Part shown: in pieces, positions 10,051 to 23,455 of the stretch | How the letters are laid out: every line of letters begins with the position of its first letter | How positions within the stretch are numbered: position 1 is the first letter of the stretch | Assembly (NCBI GenBank): GCA_025330725.1 | Contig: JAIWND010000018.1 | Coordinates: forward strand, 1-64,000 | Source of the DNA: Chlamydoabsidia padenii | Taxonomy: Eukaryota; Mucoromycota; Mucoromycetes; Mucorales; Cunninghamellaceae | Length of the DNA stretch: 64,000 bases | Direction of reading: 5' to 3' | Notes under the pieces: generated by a model | What the model was told of the DNA's origin: nothing | Database searches by the model: none | What the model saw: only the letters and a program-made list of their open reading frames with translations | Made by a program: the position numbers and the translations under genes

Positions 10051-10950
10051 CCGAGGACGTCCATCATCATACACTAGATCCTATTCTGCCACCAGTATAC
10101 CATATATATAACAACGCACCACCATAAACGAGAATCACAGCTTTCTCCATACCGGGTACCTAGATGAGCACGAGTTTATTTTCACCAGGAAACTTCCCGA
10201 TTACAAACAGTAGACGAATGGAAGTAGAAGGAGAGACCAAGAACAAATAGGAAGTGAAGGTTTGAATAGTCATTATCCCACCATAAACACCATGGTATGA
10301 GCAGATTTTCGCCTTGATATGTTGCAATAAAGATCGTTTATCCACTAAAAAAGTTGAACAATCAAAATCTATGACCAGTATCCCGTCATATATATGTGTC
10401 ATCGTATACCCCCCTCTTTATTTCGTTACCTTATGCTTGAATCACATACCGGTCACCTTCACTTGGTATATCTTATCTGGTAATACGCCTTCCATTGTCA
10501 TAGTGATTGTCATAACCGTGTCAGCAGCAGGACCACTGTTTTCAGGTTGTATTGTCCCGTAATACACCTAGTGCCTTGTAGTTAATGTGTTGTGTGATCA
10601 GGTAGCCAATGAAGGGCGCAGAAAGTAGCCTGGAGAAAGTCAACATGGTGGGAATAGTGTCAATGTGTTCATGGGTAGGTAAGCGAATGAGTATAACTGG
10701 ACACTGTATCGTAAGTCATTGTTTCTTGATCACTTTAGTTTTTTGTTTCAGTTTACCCGCGTTTGAATCATTCGACTTGGTGTTGGAAGTAGTATAAAGG
10801 GCCAGAGGGGTCTTTTGGTAATGACAACACACTTGAGATCTACAACTAAGCATTACATAAATCTGGTTAGCAAGTTGGTCCTTGGCCTTTGTATACTTGT
10901 TTTTTGTTACCTTGTTGGAGAGAGAAGGGGACTTGATACCATGCAAGGGA
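10050..10950 (-). pseudogene. CRD1: Decayed cardiolipin synthase (CDP-alcohol phosphatidyltransferase)
   Basis: Minus-strand fragments match cardiolipin synthase in order. About 10575-10675 reads TIPTMLTFSRLLSAPFIGYL, the family's N-terminal NIPNLLTxSR segment. About 10450-10540 reads SGPAADTVMTITMTMEGVLP, like its DPAADKTLMTxLTxxLAxxG segment. A hydrophobic WYGGALLYIWYTG-like end lies near 10080-10150. The catalytic CDP-alcohol motif (DG-x2-AR-x8-G-x3-D-x3-D) between the first two blocks is deleted, a frameshift separates them, and several stops interrupt the rest. It is therefore a dead copy. The functional gene, needed in mitochondrial membranes, should be elsewhere in the genome. Confidence 0.7.
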
Positions 10951-11474
10951 AGTAAAGCAGAGTTGTCCAGGTCTGGCAGTAGTGATCACACGTAATTGCA
11001 GTGAGGTCAGTAACTATAAAGAGAAGAAAGTAACATTAGTTGTTGCTAAATGCATCGTGGATATTATTATAAGCTCCAACTTCAAATAGTATACCTTGTA
11101 AGTGGCTTGTAGACTGCTACATTGTTCTTTTGTTGCAGGTAAATTGTAAAAGAAAGAAGAGAAGACGAAGACGAATAAAAAAAGATAATAAATCACAAAA
11201 GGGCATTTTGAAACGCCGCCATCTCTTTTTAAAGACCACAAAAAGAAAACAGTATAATTTTAAAGAGATTATTATCGACAAGTGATCATCATACGATGAA
11301 AATAACAATTTTTTATTTGATATAAGAAAAGAAGTGTTACACTAATATAGATAACCAAAAAGGGGAGAGGGGGAATATAACTAGAAGTATTGATGTAATC
11401 AAGCCCTAAACAATCAGAAAAAATAAAAAGATGAGTGATCATAGTCAATGTGTTTAATAAAAGTAAGGTTATAC
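10951..11474. other. Spacer between pseudogene and bleomycin hydrolase
   Basis: Contains the 3' flank of the bleomycin hydrolase gene (left of its stop at 11475) and the former upstream region of the cardiolipin synthase pseudogene. A motif-like TTTTGAAACGCCGCC lies at 11206-11220. No gene seen. Confidence 0.5.
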
Positions 11475-13183
11475 TTACAAAGCACCCATAGGATCATAAG
11501 CAGGAAGCACGGAAGGTTTCGACTTTAACAAATCAACCAAATGATGAGGGACAACATTTTTTTCCAAAACTACTTGATAGACGAATTCAGAGAACCAGGC
11601 GTCTTGCATGATCCAGTAGCCCTTATCACCCGAGCTATCACCCCAAGAGTTTTCCACCCGCCAGCGAATAGGTTTACCATCATTATCCAGATGCACACCA
11701 GTGAATACCATAGCATGAGTCATTGCCGATTCACCATACAAGATACGTTCCTTCTTGGTCATCTTAAAGTCCACATTGAAGGCCAGTTCATAGTTATGGA
11801 TATCAAGGTCCATGGCGGCATGCTTGCGGCTGTTGAATTGACCAACATCACATCCAAACCAGACAGGTTTACCAGATTTAAGTACTTTGATAGCCAATTC
11901 CTTGATAGTAGAGATCTCTGTGTTGACGTAGCGAATAGGATTGCCACCCACCACATTTCCCAATCGATCCACCGTATAGAGCTTGTTGTAATGATTACGA
12001 GGATCATTAATCAATGATAAAGTGTCTTCCAACTAGTTGTAAAAGTAAAAAACAAGTTGTCAAGTTAAGTCAATTATTCATCCATTTCATTTATCCTTTT
12101 GAACCCCCCCCCTTTTTTTTTTCTTTTTCTTTTACCTTGTAACCAACAATATCCTTCATGAATTTCTGAGGAGTAGTATCAGGCACAGATACAAATTTAC
12201 CATTCTTGTCAGTAGCTTCCCAGTCAAACTTCTTTGGAGGTTCACCCAAGAAGATGACCATGATCCGATAAATGTCTTCCAACATGTCTTGTTTCAATAG
12301 TCTGATTGAGTTATTAGACACACCATCCGCGGCTGCCTTGCGAATCTGAGTAGCGAATTCCCGGAGTTTGACTGTCACCAACCAATTGAGTTTTGAAGAG
12401 GAAGAAGAGGCATACGTTTCAGGGTAAACGCTCTTGGGGACCACACCATACTTTTCCACTACGTTGACAAACATATCCCATTGGCCACCATCCCCCACAG
12501 GTGAGGTCAAGAGGTATTGTACCACCCGGTCAGACACTTCCTTGTCCGCCAAATCAATCATGTTTTCAAGGAACCAATTGGCTTTTTCCAACTTGTCTAT
12601 ATAACAAAGTAAACGTCAGTTTAGTGTTACCATGCTCCCATTTTAAGAGATATAGCTTACCATAAAAGAAGAGGTAGTTCTGGCTAAGTTCGAAATCATC
12701 GTTGAGCTTGTATTTGCGAATGACAGCCAATCTGAGCACGTTGGTACCTGGAGTCAACGAGTGTCATAATATAGAGGGTTAGCATAGGGATAAACATGGT
12801 CGTTTCTTCTTTTCATATACTTTACCAGCAAATAACCAGCAACGACCTGATTGCTTTTGGTTTGTAATGGCGCCTTCCAATTCAAGTCTGACGTTAAAGA
12901 CATGAGTATCCTTGTTAGCCACAGCAGGATTCACCAAAATGTCCCCAGGATCGTTGGCCACAATAGCATTCATAGCCAAAGCATTCTTTTGATCGCGCCA
13001 AAATGCATGCTTGTATTTATCCAAAGAGTTATCAGTCAAGTCAGCAGGACCACGAGCATTCAAGTCAAGTCGTTCCAATGAGGTCAACAACCGTTGATCA
13101 TTAGCATCAGTATAGGAACCGGAAGCCTTTTCATTCATTTGAGGGGAAGAAGGTGTACGAGGAGTGGATTGTTCAGCGCCCAT
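11475..13183 (-). CDS. LAP3: Bleomycin hydrolase (papain-like cysteine aminopeptidase, family C1B)
   Basis: Exons 13183-12826, 12747-12661, 12596-12136 and 12032-11475 give 487 residues, the usual family length. The catalytic triad is visible: Cys115 in QSGRCWLFAG, His408 in AMTHAMVF and Asn430 in VENSWGD. The family forms a cytosolic, DNA-binding, self-compartmentalised hexamer that trims peptides and inactivates bleomycin and homocysteine thiolactone. The C-terminus (LPAYDPMGAL) is the conserved tail that lies in the active-site cleft and sets aminopeptidase specificity. The N-terminal 40 residues are Ser/Thr-rich and not conserved. A GCGGGATTTGAAA motif lies 126 bases upstream of the ATG. 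Confidence 0.96.
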
Positions 13184-14513
13184 GATTGTTTGATTGTTTA
13201 AAAAAAAGTAGGATAGAGAAGAAAAAGAGTGAAAGAAAGAAAAGAAGGGAAATTAAAGAAAAACCTGGAGATAAGGCGCTTCTTATGAACCATGTGATGT
13301 GGACAAAAGCGGGATTTGAAAAAATCACCGAGGATGAAATTTATCCAGCTGTGTCAGATAACCAGGGGGATTACTCCTTGTATATCATTCGTGTAGAATA
13401 AACGGAGCTCTAAAGAAGGGCGCAAAAGAAAAAAAGATAAAGGAACCAAACAAGTCTTAATCATTGATTTTCGTCCGATACATAGTAAGTTTTTTTTTTT
13501 ATGAGGCATGATGGTCGTTATCATGACCTTTTTGGGGCGTCACGCGAGGCGGAGTCGACCCCGCTACTCCAGCTAACTACTGATGTATCCGAAAAAGGTA
13601 TAGACTCAGGACAAACGTCATTAGCATTGGAACTAAAAGACAGGCACATACTGTGCCTGTATAATACAGTAGAGTCACATATATACGAACAGCTCAAGTA
13701 AGTTATGAATTTTTTTTTCTTGCGTATATAAAAAACCATTCTATCATATAAGTGGGGAAGATTAGCGGAGTTTTAGAACATGACGAAAAAGGGAATATTT
13801 TGCTTTTCTGTTATTTTCATGATGACAGGTGATAGTATTCAAATGATGTGATCATAACTGGATATCATATAACATTTAAAAAGTTTAAAAGAAGAAAAAA
13901 GACAGTGTGGATGAATCTGTCACGCCAAGGAATAGTATCTAATCATCGATAACAAACAAAAACAGAGTATTTTGATCTGCATATATGAAGTGCGATTCGT
14001 ATGGTTTACTTTTCAAATCCAAACATTTAGACCATTGTTAATACAAATGGACTGATTCTATTGATTTCAAATATGATTATGAAGCAAGCAAGTAAGTAGC
14101 AAAGTAGCTCTCCATTGGCGAAGCTACCCCTGAATCACATTTTCAAATCCCGACGCATGACAAGGTGAAGTCGTAGGTAGTGTGGGTGATTCAATCAACC
14201 TAACGCCAATATAGCTATGTATATCCTAATGAATTTCCAGCTTCTAATAAAATATTATAACTTGGTAAATAAGTTTTAATCCAATAACATCATGTGCGTG
14301 TTTTTTTCCCCACAATAACAAAAAAAGACAAACAAACAAGCAACAACACAATCAACGATTGGTGACAATTTACATTTATTGGATACAAATAACAACTAGT
14401 CAATCTAATACTACAAATTAATAAACTACAAGGTGACCCATATCCTTGGGATCGAGTTCCCGTCAGTGTTGTTGCAAGTATTTTGTTGGACTAATTGTTC
14501 CTTTCTGTTGCTA
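13184..14513. other. Intergenic region
   Basis: Holds the bleomycin hydrolase promoter (motif at 13309-13321). A 66-codon open frame at 13501 has no support beyond its length. A further TTTCAAATCCCG at 14141-14152 has no gene that I can assign to it. Confidence 0.45.
13309..13321. promoter_or_regulatory. GCGGGATTTGAAA motif upstream of bleomycin hydrolase
   Basis: Exact 13-base form of the motif recurring upstream of genes in this window; 126 bases before the minus-strand ATG at 13183. Confidence 0.55.
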
Positions 14514-14883
14514 TCAAAGTGGCGAATAAAGTGCATTGTGAGGTACAGATTGTACTTGTCGATACACATGGTGACCCTGTAGATAAGTGCCTTTTGTTGC
14601 CCAGATTTGATACGGCAAGAGAATACGAGGTATAATGGAATCCTGTTAAAGAAAACAGTGAGCTACGGTCCCAACACATTTATCCTGTTCTGCTGATATA
14701 CCTGGATGCAAGAGCCATTGGTACCAAAGAGCATCACCATCAGAGGCTCAAGATAAAGTGATCCCTTTTGTATGTGTGTGAAGAAGGGGTATCGAAGGAT
14801 GAGATGGGCAAAAAGGCGTATACCTCCTTTGCATTATTACTGAGTGTATTGTTATCGTCGTAGTGTTGATCATAAAAAGACAT
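14514..14883 (-). CDS. Possible small three-exon gene, unknown
   Basis: Exons 14883-14824, 14764-14702 and 14642-14514 join in phase 0 to give 83 residues. The protein starts MSFYDQHYDDNNTLS and ends in a Tyr/Gln/His-rich tail (WATKGTYLQGHHVYRQV, then NALYSPL and a TGA stop). Splice borders are GTATAC/AAAAG and GTATAT/AACAG, weaker than in neighbouring genes. Exon 2 is also open in another frame, so its coding frame is uncertain. No family recognised. It may be the end of a Q/Y-rich regulator or a real short protein. Confidence 0.35.
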
Positions 14884-15499
14884 TTATAGTGAGGTGATGC
14901 ATAGACATAAGCCCAACTAGTCTTTTTTTTTTTTCTACAAGATCCAAAAGCAATTCGTCAGCCTTGTCCTTTGTAGATGGAGTCCTTGTTTTACCTGAAA
15001 TCTCATTTGTAAAGATCGTTTGTGGATGAAGCCTACTTCAATAAAGAAAAAGTGCAAAGAGATTAATAAATCATTGTCAAGATCCTAACAAGATGCAAGG
15101 ATGTTTACCTGTATTAATCCGCATGTCTGGACAAGTAGCAGGAAGAGACGGTAAAATGACTGTTTCAAAAAGGAAGGAAAAGTTGGCAAGATTAGGACAC
15201 CTTTGGCTGATAAATGATAAAAGCAGTTGCGTATATTTTATCAAGGTTATCTGTGTATTTTTCGACTAACGCATCGAACTAGATTGTTGTTTGCATTTGT
15301 CGCCAAAAAGTAGTTGTTTGTTCAATACCAAGGATCAGCAAGTCGTGAGAAAAAGAGGGAATCGCCCCCCTTTTTTTATCTCTTCAAATACCGCACCTCC
15401 GATTCCTGCGTGGCCAAGATCTAGGGAATTGCTTGGCGCAAGGGTATTCGGCGTTTGAAAATGAAGTTTCCTTCCGTCTAGAAAAAATAAAATAACCTT
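14884..15499. other. Spacer, no gene seen
   Basis: A/T-rich with a few splice-like sequences (for example TTTACCTG at 15107) but no frame I can support. A CTTCAAATACCGC word at 15384-15396 is a weak promoter-motif match. Confidence 0.4.
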
Positions 15500-15910
15500 T
15501 GTCGCAAAGAACAAGTAAAAAGTCGTCGCAAGCTTGAACAGACTGACATAAGGGTCTTGGAGCCTGGCTATTGCGGTAAAGTATGTTGGAAATAGACTAT
15601 AGTATCCACATGGCTACTTTAATCATTAGCATCTGTTGACAATTGAGTGAGTAGGGCTCTTACCAAATCTTAGTAGGGAATCAAGGGCGAGCGGGGTTTA
15701 TAAATGAAGTGTATTTCCTTCTCTTCTTCCTACAAATGACAGATAAAAGCCATCGCAAACCTGAACTAACCGATAAAGGGTCTTGGGGCTTGGGTTTTGC
15801 GGTAAAGTATGTTGTAAATATGCTATAGTATCCACATGGATACTTTAATCATTAGCATCCGTTAACAATTGAGAGAGTAGTGCTCTTCCAAAATTCCGTG
15901 CGCCTAGCAT
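15500..15910 (+). repeat. Two tandem diverged copies of the ~240-bp repeat family
   Basis: Units at about 15500-15690 and 15720-15910 share GTCGCAAGCTTGAAC / ATCGCAAACCTGAAC, AAGGGTCTTGG, GGTAAAGTATGTTG, TACTTTAATCATTAGCATC and TAG(G/T)GCTCTT with the arms of the island 6 kb away. They are in the same orientation as the plus units of the right arm and clearly more diverged. So the family is dispersed and older than the inverted arms. Confidence 0.75.
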
Positions 15911-16000
15911 TTCCCAAGATCTAAATGATGCTATAATCACTGTATATAAAAGTCATTTCCCAAGATCTAAATGATGCTATAATCACTGTATATAAAAGTC
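15909..16000 (+). repeat. Perfect 46-bp tandem duplication
   Basis: Two identical 46-base units abut (15909-15954 and 15955-16000), each starting ATTTCCCAAGATC and ending TATATAAAAGTC. They follow directly after the second repeat copy, whose last bases (ATTTCCCAAG) begin the unit. Each copy carries a TATA-like TATATAAAAG. No gene starts to the right; the next gene is convergent. Confidence 0.9.
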
Positions 16001-16172
16001 ATTGTTCCTCCCCCCTTTTTTTCTCATTATGTTCCCCTGTTAAGCCGAGCCGAATACCTGATGTCAAAAGGGGGTGAACTAAAAATATATTTATTGAAAT
16101 GGTATTTATTTTTCAATATAAAGAAAAAGAGTACATTTAACTATAGGGTAATGAAGGGGGGGATTGGTTCTT

Positions 16173-16802
16173 TTAAGCTCTGGGCTTGCTAGGGTACAAT
16201 TTGGACTTGGCACATCGGACAGGCTTCCAGCTGATATCAAGTACACCAAGATCGAGGTTACCACCGGGAGCCAATTTCTTGAAAGCAGCGGGGGTCAAAT
16301 CAATAGCCTTACCGACCTTGCAACCCGCACACTTGTCAACAATCTTGACCACCACAGTCAATTTTTTGTTCTTGTTGTTAGTGATCTTCATACACTTGTA
16401 ACAGTTTTCGAATTTACGCATGGCCTACCAAAAAAAAAAAAAAAGGTGGTTAGAGCGGGATTTCAAGTTTCGAATCCAATATTTTTGCTCGTACCATGGC
16501 ACCAATCATGGAGTGGATAGTAGCGGAGTAAGGGGGAAGACCATTGCGATCGTAACAAGCAGCATTCTTCAAATCAGCACCAGAGTACCTAATCATACAA
16601 TCAAATGTAGTCAGTCATCATGCCATTTCCTCCCTTCTTCTTCAACTTACCAGGTACCACGTTGAGCACGTTTGTTGAGAGTGATATCAGAGGATTCAAA
16701 TTTCATCATGGTGGCAATCCCGCTGTTTTCTTCTTCAGCCTTGACAACGACAGCCAGAAGAGTGATGGCGAGTGCTAAAAGAATGGAAAGGATGGATTTC
16801 AT
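16173..16802 (-). CDS. Secreted double-psi beta-barrel (RlpA/expansin-like) protein
   Basis: Exons 16802-16651, 16588-16495 and 16424-16173 give 165 residues. A signal peptide is plain (MKSILSILLALAITLLAVVV KA, cleavage after about residue 22). The mature part has RGTWYSG, paired cysteines (AACYD, NCYKCMK, DKCAGC) and ends in LDISWKPVRC, the layout of the RlpA-like/barwin double-psi beta-barrel. HS rather than HSD-type catalytic residues are seen in TIHSMIG, so lytic activity is doubtful. Fungal members are wall- or substrate-binding secreted proteins, some made during host contact. Intron 2 contains a chance GCGGGATTTCAAG near 16455. Confidence 0.88.
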
Positions 16803-17476
16803 TTTTCGAGGGAATGAGGAAGAGAAAAAGAATGGACGGGGGTTGGTAGTAAAGGATGAAGAGAAAAAGAAAAGAAAGAGGAAAAAGAAAAGAAAATTGG
16901 AGGTGTCTAGTAATAGAGAAGCAAGGTGGCACAAAACGATGAACACAGGCAAATTAAAAAAAAAGTTGAAAAGGAGTTTATTTATATGATTTTCTTGTTT
17001 TCCAAAAGATCGTCTCGTGAGTACAGTACAATCAATCCGGCCTCGTGTCACCCGCAACATTATTTGATTGCATAAAAAACCCGTATACATGTTCTCTCCA
17101 AAAGTTCTATCCAAGGACTTTCTTTTCGACAGGACAGTCTCATGAGAAGAAGATGAAGAAACAAGTAGGGATGTCCTTGTCCTGCATATTGCTTCTTACA
17201 CCTCGAGATATTTACGTTCCGATCTATTTTTAACCCCGCCATGTATCTAATGTCGTACAGGACATGTCAAAAAAAGAACAAGAGGCACGAGCCGCAGACC
17301 CAATTCAAGCGATTACCCTCCCAATACACCAACACCTATCATATGTTGTATTATCAACTCAAGGTAACCATTGAAAACATCCACAATTGTTCAATTTGTC
17401 TTGATACGTAGGGATCTTCTCTAGGTGGAACACTCTTGGTCTATCATTTTTTCATATTGTGAGAAAAAAGACGGGA

Positions 17477-17511
<35 letters not shown>

Positions 17512-18721
17512 AATGGGGTCTGGATAAGGATGTATTCCATTTATTAAAAAAAAAGTCTAGATGATGAGAAGGGGTGTTATTAATAGAAGATAAAACAATC
17601 AAAGAAGGTCACTATGCAAGGGGTCGGAACATTGGAAGTAGTGCTTCATGTTGGAACCCCCTTTTTGTCATTGACCAGGTAATATATAGCTGTTTAGCCT
17701 GTTTTGTTTAAGGCTACATTGTATCCATGTCAAAGATTTTGAAATCAGTCCATGAACTATTTTGCCCTATAAAGTAAGGAGCAGGTTTTTTTTTTTTTTT
17801 TTTTTTTTTTTCATCTTTACATAGTATTCCCGCTTCTTATCGGATTCCCTTCCATTAATAGAAACAATGAAATATATGTTTTTTAAATTCATGCAAGTAC
17901 AGATTATAATCATGCTGATACAAGCACTATCATTCATCATCGTTTTGCATTGTATTTATACTAGCGCAATGTGCGAGCATTACCAAGTCTTCTCACAACA
18001 ATCAAACCACACCTTCACTCCCCTCCCCTATTTAGCCATGAGTGAATCTGGGGTAAAATGTTATAAATAAAGCATCCTTACCGCCACCTTCATTCTAGGC
18101 AACGAGGAGGGAGTGCGTACTTGATTTCGTACCTGGTAAGCGGGGTTTGAAACGGAGTGGCTGCATGAAAGCCGGGATTTCAAATTCCCGCCTTTAATCT
18201 AGACATGTCGGTTCCCTCTTTCCACTCCTTGACGAACAATCTTCTTGTTAAACAAAAAGATTAAACTCATGCATCAAATATAAATTGACTTTATGATCTA
18301 TATTTGTAAAAAAAAAGCAAGAGTAGATGTCAATAAACCCATCAGAAGATCACCATAAACGATCATTTTAAATCCCGCTCGAAGAATCAAAACCAATGAC
18401 CAACATGAATGAATGACACAAAGATGATGGTAAAGGTGTATAGTACCATATGATAAACCCAACCACTAAACTTTCCCCAAATCAAAGGTTGGATGTATAA
18501 ATTGCACAAGACTGTAGGTCCGTACGACACTGTCTCATTCGATCAATGACATCATATATTATAAAAGTTTCTTTATAAAAGGGTTTTTTTGTTTATTGTA
18601 TTGAGTGTGTATAAGATTTAAGAGAAAGAAGAGGAATAAACAACAAAGTAAAATAACAATGATAGGTAAAAAAACGGGATGGGTGGAAGGGAAACTATAC
18701 AAATAAATAGAGCTATTATAT
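16803..18721. other. 1.9-kb intergenic region with long homopolymer runs
   Basis: Includes the upstream region of the secreted beta-barrel gene and the 3' flank of the Sfp1-like gene. Poly-A of about 29 bases at 17480-17508, poly-T of about 25 bases at 17787-17811. Two promoter-type motifs stand close together, GCGGGGTTTGAAAC at 18140-18153 and the near-palindrome CCGGGATTTCAAATTCCCGC at 18172-18191. No gene could be assigned to them. A 67-codon frame at 17867 with a hydrophobic start is unsupported. Confidence 0.5.
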
Positions 18722-19791
18722 TTACAAAAAGGATTGAGGCAGTAGAGATTGAGGTTGTTGTTGTTGAGGTAATGCTTGTTGATGAGGATGTTGAAGATGA
18801 TGATGAGGATGTAATAGTTGTTGCTGTTGCTGTTGCTGTTGTTGTTGAAGTTGCCAATTAGACGCCATCCAAGGTGGTAAAGTAGTTTGCATCTTCTTGA
18901 TATGAGAATGTTCAATATGATACTTGAGTCCATTCATATTCTTGTACCGTTTCTTACAACCCATGACAGTACATTGATAAGGTCGTTGAAGAGCATCCGC
19001 TTCATTATCAGATTCTGTTGATTCACAATGTCCATGCATACGATGGTATTTCAGTCCATTTGGGTTCTTGTAAGCTTTGTCGCATCCAGGTACATCACAT
19101 CGATAAGGTTTATCTGCGTCTAATAAATCAAATGTTGAGGGTCGACGATTTATTCTTTTTTATCTATTGAATGATTTGGTTTTTTTTTTTTTTATAAAAA
19201 AAATTTACCTGGATGCATGATACTTGGTGTACCAAAATGACTGAAATCCATATGTTCAATACCCAAACCACCACCACCAGTTGTACCAATAATATTACCA
19301 GTACCTTCATGTTCCAGAGCAGACATATCTTGACTTGACAGTAGAATAGGTAGATTGCCATGTGCATTGTCGTCTTCATCTTCTTCCATATCTTCGTCTT
19401 CGTCTTCTTCTTCATCATCATCTTCTACTTTTGGACTGCCAGGTATATCGTTCGGATGGATTTCAACATGTTGTTCTTCATAGTGTTGCAACAGTTCGTG
19501 AAGATCGGCGATGGGTTGATTGCAGCATACCAGATCACGACAGAATCGAGACTCCAGTTCCCGCTGATGGACATAACTATCTTTGCGGCGCAGTGCAAAA
19601 GGTGAAGGGTTGCTGAAAGAGGAGGGTGAAGAGGCCAGCATATTAAGTGTTGGGGAACTAGTAATAATAACAATAATAATAAAAACCATTAATGTCAAAT
19701 TTAGTTCATACATCATTATTCAGACCCTAGTTTGTTACACTTACAAGGACATCATATTGAGAAATGAATTTTTACGTTGTGGAGATGTCAT
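18722..19791 (-). CDS. SFP1: Sfp1-like zinc-finger transcription factor
   Basis: Exons 19791-19745, 19657-19209 and 19119-18722 give 297 residues. An N-terminal SPTLNMLASSPS region leads to the conserved FCRDLVCCNQPIADLHELLQ block typical of the family, then a strongly acidic D/E stretch. Two C2H2 fingers follow: CDVPGCDKAYKNPNGLKYH and CTVMGCKKRYKNMNGLKYH. The C-terminus is poly-Q/His-rich. In yeast, Sfp1 moves to the nucleus under TORC1 and PKA control and drives ribosome-biogenesis genes; that role here is by homology. The first exon (47 bases) was placed by splice borders and phase. The exon-2 upper border could be off by one base. A CGGGATTTAAA motif lies about 100 bases upstream, and HSP60 is divergent. 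Confidence 0.9.
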
Positions 19792-22494
<2,703 letters not shown>

Positions 22495-23455
22495 AATAAC
22501 CTCACACCGTTTCCCCCCTCTTTTTATACTTTTATACTTTATAGATTAATGTTAGTATCTATCTTCTGCCCCTCCCCCTTTTTTTTATCATTTTGTGTAC
22601 ATATATTTATACATTCACATTATAAATCCTTTGATTAATAAAAACCACTTGTTATTCGTTTGTGTCTTATGATATGTTTCCTCCCCCCCCTGGATGATCT
22701 TTTTCCGAGGAAGAAGCAAAAAATGACTTGACTGTTGTCTTGCCTTTATTTCGTTGTGTTAGTAAAAAAAAAAATCGATCTGTACATTTGTGCTCGCTGA
22801 TTTTTAACCCTTTTTAGACACAAAAACAAATCAGAAGCAATTGGATGATTCATGTGTGCATTGATGACACTAATTCATTGACCTCAAGTTAGTGTATGTG
22901 GGGTAAACCATTGTTTGCTGGTTGAAACATTTCCTTTGACCATCCCCCCTCTCTCACCTTGACTTTTTTTTTTTCTTTTCTCATTGGATTGGTTTTGTAA
23001 TTAAACGATGGTACTCAACCAATCGATGGAAGGAGACTTGATTAGGAAAGTCGATGGGGATCCCAGTAGTGGGAATCGTCTTTTAACTGGACAAATAGGA
23101 ATAAGCGCCGATTGTAATTACGCCTCCACTTCACATGCGCTTGGACAGACGGATATTTTAAATGCCGTCCTCAGATTAAGGGGAGTATACACACACACAC
23201 ACACTCCCACTCAATCTCATTCAAACGCCGCCCTCCCTTTTTTATTTTTATTTTCTGGTCTATTTTCCTTTTCCCTTCTTTCTTCCTTTTTCTTTTTCTT
23301 TTTTTTTTTTTTTTTTTATTACTGAAATACAATTGTTATACCAATTATCCCTTTTTGTCATATACTTATTTGTTGTATAGTGTTTGTTTCTTATAACTAG
23401 ACTATAACTTCTTTATTTATTTATTCATTCAACCTCCACTCACTTTACTGAAACT
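22495..23455. other. Intergenic: HSP60 3' flank and Gti1/Pac2 upstream region
   Basis: Contains the HSP60 3' flank (AATAAA at about 22637), a (CA)n tract at about 23191-23204, pyrimidine-rich C/T tracts and poly-T near 23300-23317. I found no strong match to the promoter motif here, unlike most other upstream regions. A 105-codon frame at 23008 is low-complexity and rejected. Confidence 0.5.

Noticed and set aside
13501..13701. 66-codon plus-strand frame
   Set aside because: No recognisable protein, no splice sites, preceded by a poly-T run, overlapped by an equally long frame on the other strand.
17867..18070. 67-codon frame with a hydrophobic N-terminus
   Set aside because: Could pass for a tiny secreted protein, but A/T-rich sequence easily gives hydrophobic codons and there is no other support.
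18616..18933. Frames antisense to or overlapping the CAA/CAT repeats of the Sfp1-like C-terminus
   Set aside because: Shadows of the poly-Gln/His coding tract.
23008..23325. 105-codon frame upstream of the Gti1/Pac2 gene
   Set aside because: Runs through a CA repeat and poly-T/CT tracts; no conserved content.
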